A stretch of 64,000 nucleotides of DNA. Source: Phalacrocorax aristotelis. Lineage: Eukaryota; Chordata; Aves; Suliformes; Phalacrocoracidae. Positions 1-13,129 of this stretch are shown here, piece after piece. The DNA is taken from the NCBI RefSeq assembly GCF_949628215.1, contig NC_134278.1:49070191-49134190 (forward strand), given 5' to 3'. The notes below the pieces were generated by a model, which saw only the letters and a program-made list of their open reading frames with translations, was not told where the DNA came from and did not search any database. Position 1 is the stretch's first letter. Each line of letters opens with the position of its first letter. The position numbers and the translations under genes were made by a program.

Positions 1-283
1 GTCTCATAAAATAGTAATGCTTCTTATTTTTTTGATTACTGGCAGGCAGCAGGCATAGCAACAGGAAGGTGAGTTAGCAAAGACATTCAGACACTTCTCC
101 CCAAAGGCACAGTGACCTCAAGGGTCGAAACCAGCTTTCTCCTACCAAAGAGTGAGCTGGCGCTCCCTTATGCCATTAAAACACCACAGAGTTAGGGAGA
201 GAATACTTTTTAGAACGAGAATTTCATAGGCACAGAAAAGTGACTCTGGAAGCTAAACAAGAATGTTTCGGTTAAAAATTGTA

Positions 284-1207
284 TTTATTGCTGTGGCTGT
301 TTCTTAGTTTCTTCCTGACAAACCTGGCTAAAAAGAATATTGTAAAACAAACTCCAATGGTTTGGCAGTTGATTAACAGTATTTATTGTATACGTCACGA
401 ATGGCACCGATACTGTGGAAGCCTAGATCCTATAGCATCACATTCTATTGGAAACACTACACAATTACTTCCCTAGGCTATATTTGCAGCAGTAGAACTG
501 CTTTACTTTTCTAATGCCAGCAATTACATTTATGTTTGTTTTCACATAATATCTCTTTAGGACAGTCAGAGTGAAACCAAATGCTCATGGGACAGAATTT
601 GTTGTTTTATTTTGATTATTTTTTAGGAATCTTGCTGTGCATTTCAAAATCTTTCATTTCTTTAAAAAACAAAACCAATCCAATCAGTCTCTTGGTCTTT
701 TTTCTGCAATATTCTTCATGTTAATTGAGACAATGTTCACCTGACATAAATATGAATGTTACCAGCAAGTCACCATATTTTGAAGACAACTTACTTGCTT
801 TCATTGACTATACTGACTATACTTCATTATGGCAAATAATTTTCAGAAAGTATAATTACAAATACTGTGGGTTTGGTGTTTTTTTTTTAAAAAAATAACA
901 CATAGGCTACCACAATTACAATAAAACTTCAGCCTGTTTTGATTTGTTTTCCTCCAAAAGTAAGGAGATGAACACCAACAAAAGAATCAACAGAAACTAA
1001 ACACATTGCACAATCAAAATGCAGAAGCCAACCTGCTGGCTCTAGAGAGGGGAAGAATTCAAGCTAATCCAATGAAAGTAAATGGCACTTGTCAATCAAA
1101 TTTGGCTTGACTGGGTCTCATTCTGCTTCATCTTTCTGCTCTTCTGCTTCAACACTTTGCCTTTCCCTTCATTGCTTTGGGGAATGGCTGCAGCAGAGTT
1201 TACCTTC
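284..1207 (-). other. POPDC3: POPDC3 3' UTR region with two candidate poly(A) signals
   Basis: On the minus strand AATAAA occurs at 611-606 and at 289-284, about 600 and 920 nt past the stop codon. Either could end the transcript. The rest of the stretch is AT-rich and no open frame in it looks like a gene. The real end cannot be set without transcript data and may lie outside the window. Confidence 0.45.
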
Positions 1208-1528
1208 CTAGGACTGTGTGCTGAAAGAGCTGCAGTTTGTAACCCCCATGGGCTTGCGCCGGGGGGACCCTCTCTGTAGGTGGTGGGAGGGCTGCACCGG
1301 AGGGGTCTCTGGCAGTGAAACGTGGTAGAAGTTCGGTAACCGAATGTCATACCTAAAGCCCTTCCCCACGTGCACTCTGTCATTCAAGGCATACAGTTTT
1401 TCGGCAATGTCACTCCCAATTAAAATTGAGAACAGGCGGGAGATGAAACGGTGTTTAGCAAAGAGCAGATACAGCTTCTTTCTCCTCCAGGCCACATACC
1501 GACAATCTGTCTCTGCTGTAAGTGTCAC
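1208..1528 (-). CDS. POPDC3: POPDC3 terminal coding exon (residues 201-306 and stop)
   Basis: The acceptor on the minus strand is a pyrimidine tract ending CTCTAG|GTGACA at 1529/1528. The exon continues the Popeye domain (VTLTAETDCRYV, then FISRLFSILIGSDI and KLYALNDRV) and ends in a basic, proline- and serine-rich tail before TAG at 1208. The conserved portion matches vertebrate POPDC3 up to about DIRLPNFY. The last 30 or so residues do not resemble the mammalian tail and make the protein about 15 residues longer. Confidence 0.95.
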   Translation of the reverse strand: MTLTAETDCRYVAWRRKKLYLLFAKHRFISRLFSILIGSDIAEKLYALNDRVHVGKGFRYDIRLPNFYHVSLPETPPVQPSHHLQRGSPRRKPMGVTNCSSFSTQS

Positions 1529-4500
1529 CTAGAGAAGAGAAAATTAAAATTAGCTAGGTGATAAGGCTAGGTGATATTACCGCTGCTGCCCTTGCTCAGA
1601 AAGCACCCCCTCTCTCAGCAGGCATGCAGGCTGTGTCTATAACGTATACTTCATGTCTCTGCCCCTACTGCAGTTAACACCATTTAATCCAACCAAAGAG
1701 CTCTGCAAGATCTACTGCATGCAAAAGACAAGTGAGAAGGGTGAGTGGGAATGGACCGAATGACTGAGTCTTGTCCGCCTCAGTGACAGTATGCCTATGT
1801 CCTCACTGAGCGGCGCACCCTGGGCTCGGCCCTGCACTCCCTGCTTCACTGCTGGCAGCCCCAGCTGGAATGGCAGGTCTAAAGAAAGCTCTCAACAACT
1901 GCCATTTGCCCTTGTGACATGAGACAGCAGATCCCACACAGGCAGGAGCAAGCGTGTCAGTCAAGTGACAGCAGTGGGAGGGCTCACGGATCTCAGGGGG
2001 CAGCCCCGATGGACACTGTCCCCCATGCCAAGCTGTACCACAGGCACGCCTCTCCCCAGCCTGTGCTCTCTGGTTCACCTCCCGTAGGGAAGCCTCTTCG
2101 GCACCAACTTCCACCCACCTCCTGCAAACCTGGTTTCTCAGGGCTGGATTTTAGCACAGCCAAAGAATGCAGAGTCTACCTTCTGGATCGGCTTTAAGAA
2201 AAACTGCGTTTGTTATAACAACAAGATGCAAACAGAAAGAAGATACAAACAGCATAACCAGTCCAGCGGGTAAAGAAGACTTCCCTCCCCAGATTAATGG
2301 AATGCCCCTTGTTTGTCTAATTTCACGAACAAAACCCACAACTAAATGAACTTATTTCTAAACCCATTAGTACTTGAACAATTTTCTGTAGTATTAAAAA
2401 AACCCCAACCCTCCACTTTTACCTGGAAAATTCCCTCTTCTGTGGGCCTCAGTGAATCCCATTCAGGAGAATCCAGAAATTGAAGAGGAAAAATATAATG
2501 TAGAAACTCCCCATCAACTGTCACTCTGATCCTACCAAGATAAGATGTGTTAATTTGTTAGTACTACCTGTAGAGCAGCAACGACTGCAACAAGAATGTG
2601 TTATTTCTACTATGTGAGGAGTTTAAATATACCTTTGAGAGCATGAAAAAGCAATCACTGGCCAACAGTATCCTAATTATATTTTTGAACACAACTTGAT
2701 CAGGCCAGCTGAAAGAGAATACAAGACAATAATGCAACTGAAATGCAAATCTTTCCAGGCCTTATTCAAGTCATGCTATTCTCTCTGGGGCAGGTCTGTA
2801 CAGCGACGTGCAAGCTTTGTCATGAAAAGGCCAGCATGCACCGGAGAGGTGAAAGACCAATGCACATAACACTGTTTGCCTCCTTCACTTGAAAGCCATG
2901 GGATATACTTCTAGGTTTGGCAAATACACATTTTAGAGGGAACAAAGTGGCAAAAGTAGGGAGTGGGAAGCAGGAGTTCCCCACGGCATGTGTTAGATAG
3001 GGCACGCTCAATGCTTAACAGGAATTACATGGCCACAGGACTGTCTCTGGAGCCAGGAGAACAGCATAGAGGTATGGGACCTCTGTGTGAATGCTGTGGC
3101 CTTCTGCAGATGCCAAAGAAAAATTTTCATTCTATTTTTTAAATCATATTTAAGTTTGAAGGCACACAAGCACCAAATGTATGCTTAAACCTTACGAACT
3201 AAAAGAAAAAACCCAAGCTGTACGAGTTCCCTTTTTACATCTGCTCTGCACAGAGATCAATGCTTCTTTCAAAATCAAGAGCAGCAGCCCCATACTGCAC
3301 GAAGGAGAGTAGCAGGAACTCCCTGCATGATTACTAACTGGCTGGGTGTGTAGCAGGATGGACACCTCTCCTTCAGCATGACTGTGACCAAAAGCAACCT
3401 CCACATGGTACTTTCTAGACAGCTTCCAAGAATGCTCTGAACCAGGGTGTCACTAAGGACAAACACCTAAAATCCATACTGTTCTTTGCAAGTAGTCCTA
3501 AATCAGCTGAGTTTCAAGCTGCCTACAAATTCCTTCTGTCCATGCAGCAGGCTGTCAAAATGCACCTACAAAGTGTCCCATCAAAGAGACACCATGGCCA
3601 TCATCTCTGGGTATCCCATCTACTCTTGTGGTGGTCCAGTACTGTATACTGCTTTTTGAACACTACGAAAGATAGTATTTCCCTCCAGGAAAGCATCAGC
3701 AAGGTTGCCAGAATGGTCCCCAGTAATCAGAGAGCACGAGCGGGTCGATTTATTGCCTCAGGCTCTAAGAGCCACAGTATACAGCAACTGTAGACTCTGT
3801 TCTGCAAATCTTGATAGCGCTCAAGTATGTCCCCTTCTAATGGAAGGGCATTTTTAGGCCTTCCGCTCTCCCTTACGCCCTCTCTTCTCCTACCCCCCAG
3901 AAAGCAACCAAATACAGTTTGTATCAAGATCTCTATTTAAAGAGTTTATTTCAGTATATTCAGTTTCATAACTACCTTTTTAGTTCTGCTTCAGGTGATA
4001 CTAACAAAGAAAAATAAGAAAGATGCTGTGTTCATCAGCTCGGCAGTAGCTAGACAGCAACCATAGCCTGAAGACTGAAGCACACTTTTGTTCCCTTTAT
4101 CTGCCTAACCTGTTAAGTGCTATGATACAGTGGTCTGGAAAAGAAGGACTTAAAATCCTGTTCTTTATGCTGTTACAGATTTTGTGCTTAGTGTTTTGAT
4201 GCTACCGCTGCCCTAGACAAGTGTATTTAGTCTATTAATATTTATATTACTTGCATTAATATTTAATCTATTGTACTGGAAAATGAACAAACAATACACA
4301 AATCAGGCTTTTTTTTTTTTTTGCTTTCGTTTTCAAGGAGGAAAAAATAAAGATATTTGCAGTAAGTCTGAACACCCCGATACAAACCTGCCTGACACAA
4401 GCAAGGACAGTTTATCAATAGGTGTTTTGCCCTGCATGGCATAACAGTGTTCCTTCTCTAGGGTAACCACTTCTGCATCACAGCACAAGACGATCTTCCT

Positions 4501-4878
4501 GTAGACAGTCAAGGAAATTCCCAGAGGCTGGAAGAGAGCGCTGTAAAGTTCCTGGAATTCTCTGTCAAAGGAAACACTCCGAACTTGGTAGGTAACGTAA
4601 ATGAACTGGACGAAGCATATGGCGAACAGTATAAAATTCCAGGAGAATATATCAGCAGCACAGACATCCAGCCAAGCCCAAACAGAAGAGCAGAGAAAGC
4701 CCAATCCAAGCAAACTGAAGACATAGAGAAGCCCAAAGAATCCACTTCCACCCATAAAGCCAACAACAAAGAGAATACTGGCTAGGTGGTAGATAGATCC
4801 CTCTGCCTCTTGCTTCCAAGTGGTACAGGTAGGATGTGCATATATCAAACTTTCCCAAAAACTTGCATTTTCTCCCAT
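1208..4878 (-). CDS. POPDC3: POPDC3, Popeye domain-containing protein 3 (coding span, three exons)
   Basis: The protein is a three-pass membrane protein of the Popeye family. The family binds cAMP through a cytoplasmic Popeye domain and is prominent in heart and skeletal muscle, and human POPDC3 defects cause a limb-girdle muscular dystrophy. Joining 4878-4388, 2531-2423 and 1528-1208 on the minus strand gives one uninterrupted 306-residue frame; mammalian proteins are about 290. Visible parts are an N-terminal N-A-S glycosylation site at residue 4, three hydrophobic segments (about 29-47, 48-68, 77-97), and a Popeye domain with FLDSPEW at 182-188 and FQVTL at 199-203, which match the family's cAMP-site motifs. 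All splice sites are GT-AG. The start ATG has G at -3 and G at +4. PREP lies upstream on the same strand, as in human. Identification rests on close agreement with remembered vertebrate POPDC3 along most of its length; only the last 30 or so residues diverge. Confidence 0.96.
1529..2422 (-). other. POPDC3: POPDC3 intron between the last two coding exons
   Basis: This is an 894-nt GT-AG intron. It holds no recognisable repeat, RNA gene or conserved open frame. The short open frames on both strands around 1.8-2.3 kb have no family resemblance. Confidence 0.9.
2423..2531 (-). CDS. POPDC3: POPDC3 second coding exon (residues 164-200)
   Basis: This exon encodes the Popeye domain core, including the FLDSPEW motif at residues 182-188 and the IFQ that precedes the next exon. 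The minus-strand acceptor reads TTGGTAG|GATC at 2532/2531 and the donor reads CAG|GTAAAA at 2423/2422. The 109 nt complete codon 164 and add 36 full codons, ending on a codon boundary. Confidence 0.95.
2532..4387 (-). other. POPDC3: POPDC3 intron between the first two coding exons
   Basis: This 1.86-kb GT-AG intron is unremarkable apart from a T-run near 4310-4322. I recognise no coding sequence or repeat family in it. Confidence 0.9.
4388..4878 (-). CDS. POPDC3: POPDC3 first coding exon (residues 1-163 and two bases of codon 164)
   Basis: This exon encodes the extracellular N-terminus (NAS sequon at residue 4), all three predicted membrane segments and the start of the cytoplasmic Popeye domain up to LSLLVSG. 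The donor at 4388/4387 reads CAG|GTTTGT on the minus strand. The coding part is 491 nt and leaves AG of an arginine codon, which the first G of the next exon completes. Opposite-strand and alternative-frame open stretches over 4509-4897 are shadows of this exon. Confidence 0.96.
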
Positions 4879-5131
4879 GGCTGGAATAATTTTTCAATTT
4901 GGTGAATCTTGGAAATTTTTATTTATTCAATATAGCTAGTGGGGTCCTTCGCTTTTCCATTCTTGCAAACTCTGCTCGATGATCACATAACGTCAGGGTC
5001 TTTTTTGGTAGTAAAGTTGCACTTAGGATTTCCAACAACTAGGAGGCTAAAGTTCTCAGAAGGCAATGCTGTTTCTCATCAGTTCATGTGTTGTCTTGAC
5101 TTTGGCCATGTCATCTGTAGTTTCATCTGAT
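4879..5131 (-). other. POPDC3: Probable 5' UTR part of the POPDC3 start-codon exon
   Basis: The minus strand has a strong acceptor at 5132/5131: a pyrimidine-rich tract ending TTGTCCAG. This would place 253 nt of untranslated leader ahead of the ATG in the same exon. A weaker AG just upstream of the ATG is the alternative. The leader contains upstream ATGs near 5126 and 5115. The one at 5115 is in frame with the main ORF but stops after 11 codons, so it cannot extend the protein. No transcript evidence is available here. Confidence 0.6.
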
Positions 5132-8100
5132 CTGGACAAGTGAAGAAAAGACAAATTACTTATAGAATAATTTTCATCAATTAAACTCTATCAAAGCTTT
5201 TATCCTCTAAAACCACAGACTGCATTACAATCATCCATTTCCTCTTGTAGCCCTGTGATTCCAGGATCAAACCTTAATATGCATTCAGATACAGAAGTAT
5301 GATCTTCAGTTAAGAACCCTGTAGCAACTGTTGAATCGCTGCTGAATCCATGTAAACCTGTACTTTGCATCCACAGCATCCCGTGACAAGTCCTTCCACA
5401 GCCTATCCGCTGAGAAAGCAGCTGCCTTTGTTGATCCTGAACCTGCTGCCTGTGAGTCTCATTTAATGCCCTACCTAGCTCTTGAATAAGAGGAGACAGT
5501 GGTCTCTTGTTCCTTGTTCACCATCTCCATCTCACACTGGATTTCTGTCAAACCACTCTCACTTCCCTCCTTTGCTTTTATGTTATCATTAATGAGTTGA
5601 GCAAGGCTGGTCTCTGTCCCCAGAGACAACATTCTATGTCCCCAACCACCACAATTAGGAAAACCCAAGTATCACAAGGGATGGTCTTTTCTACTCCAGA
5701 GTATTCGTCTTCTCCATACAAGAATGAGGTAGCTTGTAACTGTAAGTTTTTCTGTTTGTCTCTTTACCCAAATACTCTTCTCTGGTACAGGATTCCCCTC
5801 TGGGTTCAGGATTTAGCCCTTGGGAAATGGGAGATGAGAACTGCATCAGCTATGAAGAAGTTACCTAAGCACGGTAAGAGCATGAGGAATTTTAGGTGGT
5901 ACTTCTGTGATCAAGGGGTAAAATTTCTGAACCAAAAGAACTGGAACATGTAGTTCCCAGATCTCGTGTTCTGAATCCAGTCAGCATTTCCACTGCACTG
6001 TCAAAAATCAGTGGCAGAAGTGTTTTGTTTTGGTTTTTGGTTTCGTTTTTTTTTTTTCAAAGAATCATTGATAAGAGTGAGTTTTGGTTATTAATACTTC
6101 TAATACAAACATTTTGCTCTGAACAGTTCTCATGTTAATTTTTACAAAAAATTCAGTGTTTTGAATGGATCCATAACTGAGAAGTTACCTGGGAAGCTGT
6201 ATGAATGCCGTAAACAAAACCACCATGGATCTGTACTGCAATCTACTTGACATTACCAATGTCATTTTGTCATGTAAAGTCACACATTGCAGTAATTTGA
6301 CATGATGTTGCAAAAATTTAACAAAATTTATGTTCAATTTCCAATGCATTCACAGTCTGCCCACGCTACAGCTCATAGTATTGCTGTAAAACATCTATTC
6401 CTGGCAAGATGGGTCAAAATAATTTGGAAAGAACAGGACACAGATAGACATCCTATACAAAACCAAAGCCCTGAAAAAAATGTCCTGTATTTGTAACTTT
6501 TTATTTTTTTAAAATGGGACCTGTCTTCCAAAACCACTGCATGCAAAATTCCCACTTATTTCAGTAGTTCTGCTCAATGAGAACTTTTACTGTGCATCAC
6601 TCGGGCTGGAGAGGGCTTCCCTCCTCCATCCAGGCAAGAGGAAGAGCAAAGGAAGGATGCCAGCGCTAGCACAGAATACAGCCTCACCAACATGACACTC
6701 TCCTGAGCTACGTAAGGTGTGCAGGCAAAAACAATCCCTCTGGAAATAGTGATGAAGCCTGCTACTAAATGGACCTGGTTTCTCAGGGCTACGGTGAAGA
6801 GCCGGCATGCTTGCTGCCAGTGAGCTGCAGGCAAGCAGAGAGGTTTCACCTCTTTTTCGTCAAGAAATTATTCTAAGATTTGGGAGCTAAAAATTGTTGT
6901 TAGTTTTTTAAATGAAGTATTAAATAGAGCAGAGACTATGTATGGGCCTAGGTATAGTAAATTTCTAATTTTGATTGGTATTTAGTGCTAGATAAGGCCT
7001 TTCACATTTTTCTTTATAGTTCCTACAAGTCCAAAATTTAAACTCTTGAGAGCTTCAGAACAGCCACTGTAATTAAGCCATTCATCTACTACGAGCAGGG
7101 GTGGGGGGACAAAAATCCCCCCCAAACCAAAAAACCAAACAGCAGTGGCACCAACCGTGAGCCATGCTCCACTGAGGAGCTGCCTACAAAGTACCCACAG
7201 CAGCACGGCATTATCAAGTTTGTAAACACTCAGAGGGGAGTCCATCCTTTCACTGAGATGCTTTGGTGTTCCTAGCGACCAGGACAGGGAACATGCCAAC
7301 TCACGTGGCCTTGTTTGACATCCTGCTTCAGCTGTCCTTTCTCTGGTGAACAGCTATTGCTACAGGTTCATTTGATGGTGGTGATCAGACAAGCTTCAGC
7401 AGAAACTGCATTTAAAGCAGGTATCTTTGATTATAAGCCTGAAGAACTATATCTTCCCCAAGTAAATATTGAATACTTTCTACTCTGTCCCCTGCTTATG
7501 GAGAAGGAGCACCATGCACAAGCACAGTCTCTGCTATGTGACTACCATATCCAGAATAACACAACATTGACATCTGTAGGCTGCTGGAGGCAGAGGTGCA
7601 TGGAAGAGGTCTCCTCCCAGCCCAGGATGGAGACATCCCCTGCCAACACAGGCTGAATTACTGAGATGCTTTGAGTATTTTGCCTCACCAAACATCTCAC
7701 CCTCACCTGCAAAAGCAGATCAAGTGCTGGGAAAAAACAGCCCAGACTAGATGTGAGCAATATATAGCAGCATGGGCTTCTTTAAAACAAACTGCAGCAT
7801 TACTGAAAGGACTAAGCTGTTATCAGAAAGTGTTAAAATCAGTGAGTTTGCTGGAGATTCAGAGCAGTAAATGGAGTATTTCACTTATGCTCTCCAAAAT
7901 AAATGCCTGCCAGCAACTTAAAACTTCATATAAGCAGTCCATGCTTATCAGCAGACTGACCAAAACAGTCAAACTAGAATGAATTTATATTGTAATTTAA
8001 ATGCACATAGTACAACCTCCCCCTCCCTAAATGGGCATTCTCCCCATACACTATAGTATTCCCACAAAGAATTACCAATTACGTACAATTTTTATTTGCC

Positions 8101-9594
8101 TGAGAACTGGGTACTTTACCCCATTTTTGTCACTGATGACTCAAATTCAGCTCTGAGAAGCTTTCAGTTAGCAGTGTTGAGTGAGCAGTTAGTTACTGTG
8201 TCTGGATCACAATAATTTCTGCAAAAAAATACATCCTACAAGCCCAGAGGCCACCAGCACTTCTCTGTTTGGTCTTTTTAATTAAGTCAAAAGTAAAGCT
8301 ATTCAGAGTTCGAACACTCCATTCTTCAGTTGTCTTATCCCAAGTATTCAGCCAGAAAGCACTCAGCACTTTCCCACTGTACTGTTGACAGGCTACAGAA
8401 CCATACGTGCTGATCAGGTAACCACCGTGGATCAATTATTTACTAAAGGTTTGGAAGCAAAAGGGAAGATTTTCCTTTACAGCATATATGCTTACATGTA
8501 CAAAATAAGATTATGCTGGATTTAGCAGGATTTGTCTCACTGTTTTTAATCATCTACAGTGTAGATGTTTATACATAAGCTAGTGGCCACAGCCTGGCTC
8601 GGCAGTCAGCAAAGCTGCTCCAGCCACTCTGCTGGGAATCAAGCGGTCCCTCCAGCCAAGGGAGCCCTCCCGGACTTGATGCCTCCTGCTTCCAGAGGAA
8701 CGAGCTCTGAGCACCCTGTCTAGGCTGGCAAGTTACAGCTGTTCTGGCCATGATTTAGGTGTATAAAAAGAAGCTGTTCCTTGATTTTAACAAGTACTTC
8801 CTCTGACATGCAATGTAAATGCATATGTCAATTAACGTACCCCTTCTTTCCATTGCCCCCACATCTCTGAAATCCTCTCTCTGGCCTCCTGCTGACACCT
8901 ATCGCTCTCAATGGTTGTTTATGTAGCATGCTTTCCCCAGGCTACTTTCCTTCTGCAGTGGTTCACTTGGGGTTAGATATCCAAAGGGACTGAGACAACC
9001 AAACACTTAATTGCAATGCAGCGTCTAACTCTGTACACGGAGGAGCTACGCACCTACAGAGAGGTGTGGCTATGTGCCTATAGGCAAGTATGGGCAGATA
9101 AACAAGGTATTTTCAGTAATAAACTGTCCTTGAACCCACTCCAGGCTCAAAACATGCATGCAGCATTTAGGGCCGCCACTAACAACATAAGCTAGCTACC
9201 TTAAACTTCTTGAGCTATACCCTAGGAAAAGCAGTAATTATAATACTGGAAAACACATGGTTTCCCTGAGAAAACGCAGCCTGCACAATGTAGAGAAGGC
9301 TACAGTAGCTTCATCACAGTTCATAACATCTATTCAGAAAGATGGAAAGAGGATGAGGAAGAAAAGGACTACCCAATCCAAAAGACAAAGGTATCAAGAT
9401 AATCAGTCACTATAAAACTAGATATATTCAGGTTACAAAGACAGAAAAACATACATAGCAAAGGTAATTAATGTGATGGCTTTAAAGATTTCCTTTGCTG
9501 GGGATTAAGGAAGTCAGGATGCTGTCTGGTACCTAAAATAAATCTGGGTATGCTATTATTAAAAAACTAATTGATTTACTACAACTCTATTTTT

Positions 9595-9660
9595 TATTTT
9601 ATAGGAAGTCAGATTAGATGATCACAATGATGTCTTCTGGAATTCTGTCTTAACTTACTT
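9595..9660 (+). repeat. Degenerate CR1-type LINE 3' end
   Basis: The segment AGTCAGATTAGATGATCACA followed by a GTCTTCTGGAATTC-like run resembles the 3' untranslated end of old CR1/L3-family LINEs (the 'gat-gatc ... tccc-tctgg' block). It is short, degenerate and 5'-truncated, and no tail repeat is evident. The call rests on recognising the motif. Confidence 0.5.
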
Positions 9661-12600
9661 AATATAAAAAAAGTTGTATGTACCTAGGAAGTTACATAGC
9701 TGGTCTCACCAATGAAATCTAGAAGCCTATCTCAGACACCAACTGAGCAGCTACTTTAGACCACAGAAAACACTGAAAATAGGTATATCTCTGAAATTAT
9801 TCCTCATATAGACCTTTCAGAAGAAACCTCCATCTATGTGAAGCCAGCATCCCTTCCTGCCAATGTTCTTCAAAGAACAGGATATAATGCTTTAACATGA
9901 AACACTTTAATATGCAACCCCGGCAGCCAAGCGTCAGGATCCCGCTCCCTGGGTGACTCTCCCCATTGCAGAACGAAGAGCAACTGCAGCATGGTTCTCC
10001 CTCCCTCGGTCTCCTTTCTGCAAAACATCACAGCTTCAACAAGATGGGCAGCAAGTGACCCACCCACACAAGTCAAAATGAGTCACTCGGAGCACCCTCA
10101 TGGGAGGCGGGAAGACAGATTTGCACTCCCCTGGGCCGAGGAAGGCATCCTGTGTCTCATCAATGTCTCATCGCTATGTCTCACTCCCTGGATGAGTGCT
10201 CCGAGTGCAGGCGGCTGCTTGGAAGGTAAAGCATCTCAGGCCTCAGGAAGAACGGTCAAACTGCACCCTTCCCAGTCCTCCCAGTACCTCCTGGGCTGCG
10301 CAGGCTGCGATTGCCAAACTGGGCCCCTGCTCGCTGAGCATCCATGTGAAGTGATACCTTCTTGGAGAGTGATCCTTCTGGGAATGCTCAGAGCTACAAA
10401 ACAAGCAGCTGGGGCACATCCAGCCGTCAGTGGTGGTTCACCACCTTCAGGGCAGCTCTGAGAAATAACCACCAGCCAAGCAGGGCTTTTGGGGGCCAAA
10501 ACCCTGCTCTGGTCAGGTGGAATTCAGGCTTCCATATTCAATGTTGTTCAACCAAGAACCCTCTTCACTCAGCTGCTGCCTAACCCTGGAGACACCCCAA
10601 CGGCATCTCTACGTTGATGTCAATGGTCCGTGCGAACAACCCACCAACACACGAGGCTGGTGACTGGTCATCGTCCTCCTCGCCAGGCTGGGCCTGACTC
10701 CTGTCTCCCTGCTGCAGCAGATGCAGAACTGCGTCCTCCAAAGCAGAGCACTTTAATGGGAGCCTTTTCATGGGACTGTGAATTCATTGAGCTTGTTTGG
10801 CTGCAGCTGGGAAAGCCTGATTCTACTTACAATTTGCTCAAATACCTACTAATCTTTTTAAGAAGGGGAAAAAAGCTGGGTGGGGGGAGGCATCAAGAGA
10901 GAACGAAAACCCACAGCAATACAGAATAGTTTAAGGTTCATTAGATGCACTGCGTATAGTGAAGCTGCTATTATTTAGTCTTTAAATATTTAAAGACCGG
11001 CTTACTATACACAGCTTACAGTACTCAAACAATTCCTCATTTATCACTGTAAAATATACAATGCAATGCTCTGTGACTGCAAAGCCAATATTGAAGATGC
11101 TGTCTATTCTATCATCTAGACAGTATCTGATATGAAAAAAGATACAGGTTTTCTTCCAATTTGAATCAGAACTGATGAACCACAAGTACATGTGGTATTC
11201 CTGCCAAACTAAGAAGAATAATCCCCTCCCTCCTTTTCTTAAGGTCTTTTGCTCGTAGGAAACATGAATATGGAATGACAGTCAAGACTTTTTTTAAACT
11301 AACTATGGATTGCTAGTACTTTGGTAAATTTGAGCAAGGCTCTTGTATATTGAACAGCTTTGGCCAAATAATTCAGGGGATCTGCTTTATTGTGCTCTGT
11401 AATAAAAACTGCAAAGTGAAGCACAAGTTCAAGCTTTTCTACAGTTTTACTTTTAAATTAATAATAGAGAAAGCCGCTATAATGCATATTTCACAAGTGC
11501 TTTAAAACTGTATTAATGAACTACAGCTGAACTCTGCAGAATTCAGCTTAAATGAGTTTGTACGGTGTAGTAGTGCCTTTGGACAGGAATGTATTCCCAT
11601 GAAACAAACCACCTGACATGAACTTCATTTCCCAAAAAAGAAAGAAACAGAGAGGCTTGGTTCATCGCACTACCCCTGCACGTACAACTGCGTTATGGAG
11701 AAGCAGTGTCATGAGCCCTGCGTTCAAGCAGACAAACAGCATGCTGAGCCATGAAACGTCACGTTCATGTACCCCATGAGCTCTAAACACAGTGAAAGGG
11801 TGTCCTAACACAGCGAGGATGCCCTAATGGAGCTGCTGAAATTATCCAGCGTTACTGGAGCGTTTGGGGTTAGAAGTACAGCTCTACCCTCTGTCCCAGT
11901 GGAACAAGTGTCATACGGCTTTACATACCAAGCAGAGCCAGGCAGAAGCACGCACATGGCACTGGTTTAGATCACTTTCTGTCCATGAGAGTCAGAATAC
12001 TCTCAGTTTCATCATGTAACATCATAAAAAACGGAGGCTTTGTTCACTGTCAGAACACCTGACTTTTGTTCGGGCAATGGCGGCATGCCCAGTTACAGGT
12101 ACTGTGTCATCGCCAGGAGACACCGATCAGAGTTCTTTTTCACAAGGTAGTGGAACACACTAAAATGGTAAAATAAAATCTCACCTCTGAAGAGCCTGCA
12201 CACTTAATAAAAAAATTAACTGCAGCTCCAGCTAATAACCCTTTTCTTGTATCCTTACTAAACCTCCTGTTCTCAGCTTTCATCGTAAAAGGTTTTCCTG
12301 CCACAAACTTTGCCTTCACAATTACCTGTATCACATTTCCTTTCGTTTCGAGATCTGTTCTCCTCACTAGAGTGTACTTGCTATTTTGCAGGCAAGGCAC
12401 TTCTTAAAAACTTGACATTTTAAGCTGCTTTATTATTTGGCACCACACAGAACTTTGTGGAAAGCCTGAACAGCAACAGTTCTGCAGATGTGGAAACCAT
12501 TTCTTGTTTTGCTGCTGTCAGTGAACACATTTTTACTTGCATGTACGTATACAATCATATTCTCATTAGTCAACAAGAGTGGCAAGAAGCCCCGGTTCTG

Positions 12601-13129
12601 GAAGCCAGATTTCATCTATGTCATCTTTGTAACACTACCAGGTGGTCCGTGATTCAATAGTACAAGAAATCAGCTATATAAAATGTTTGCCCATAAAGTG
12701 ACTGACAGCCTAAATGCACGCAAAGCTTTACAGAACTGCTAAAGAAAATGTGGTAAAATATTATAGTTTGGAAAAATATGTTTGCAAAAAACTATTATAG
12801 CTTGGGGAAAAGAAGCATCTTGTAACACTCATTGTATCTTTGGACAGAAACCACCAGCAAATGCAAAACTAGATCTTAATTTCAGGGTTCATCTGCTCTT
12901 ACCATTTGTTGATGGGGAGAGAGAAGAATCAAGTAACGGCAGCCTACGAAGCAAAGCCCTAGTCGGCAGAAGAAATCCCCGGCTCCCGAGCTGGTTTTGC
13001 GAAAGTAGAGATACTCCCCGAGTCAGCTCTTGTGGAGCGGGCAGCAGCTGCACCCCAGGAGAAACCAGAAACCGCGCTCTCCTAAGACACAAACCCTAAG
13101 CCCCAGATAAATACGGAGGAGTCTCCCTT

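Noticed and set aside
4585..4897. Plus-strand 66-codon and minus-strand 81- and 86-codon frames
   Set aside because: They are shadows of the POPDC3 first coding exon in other frames.
9991..10461. 156-codon plus-strand frame
   Set aside because: GC-richer patch in the probable POPDC3 first intron. Composition is random and open frames on the opposite strand overlap it.
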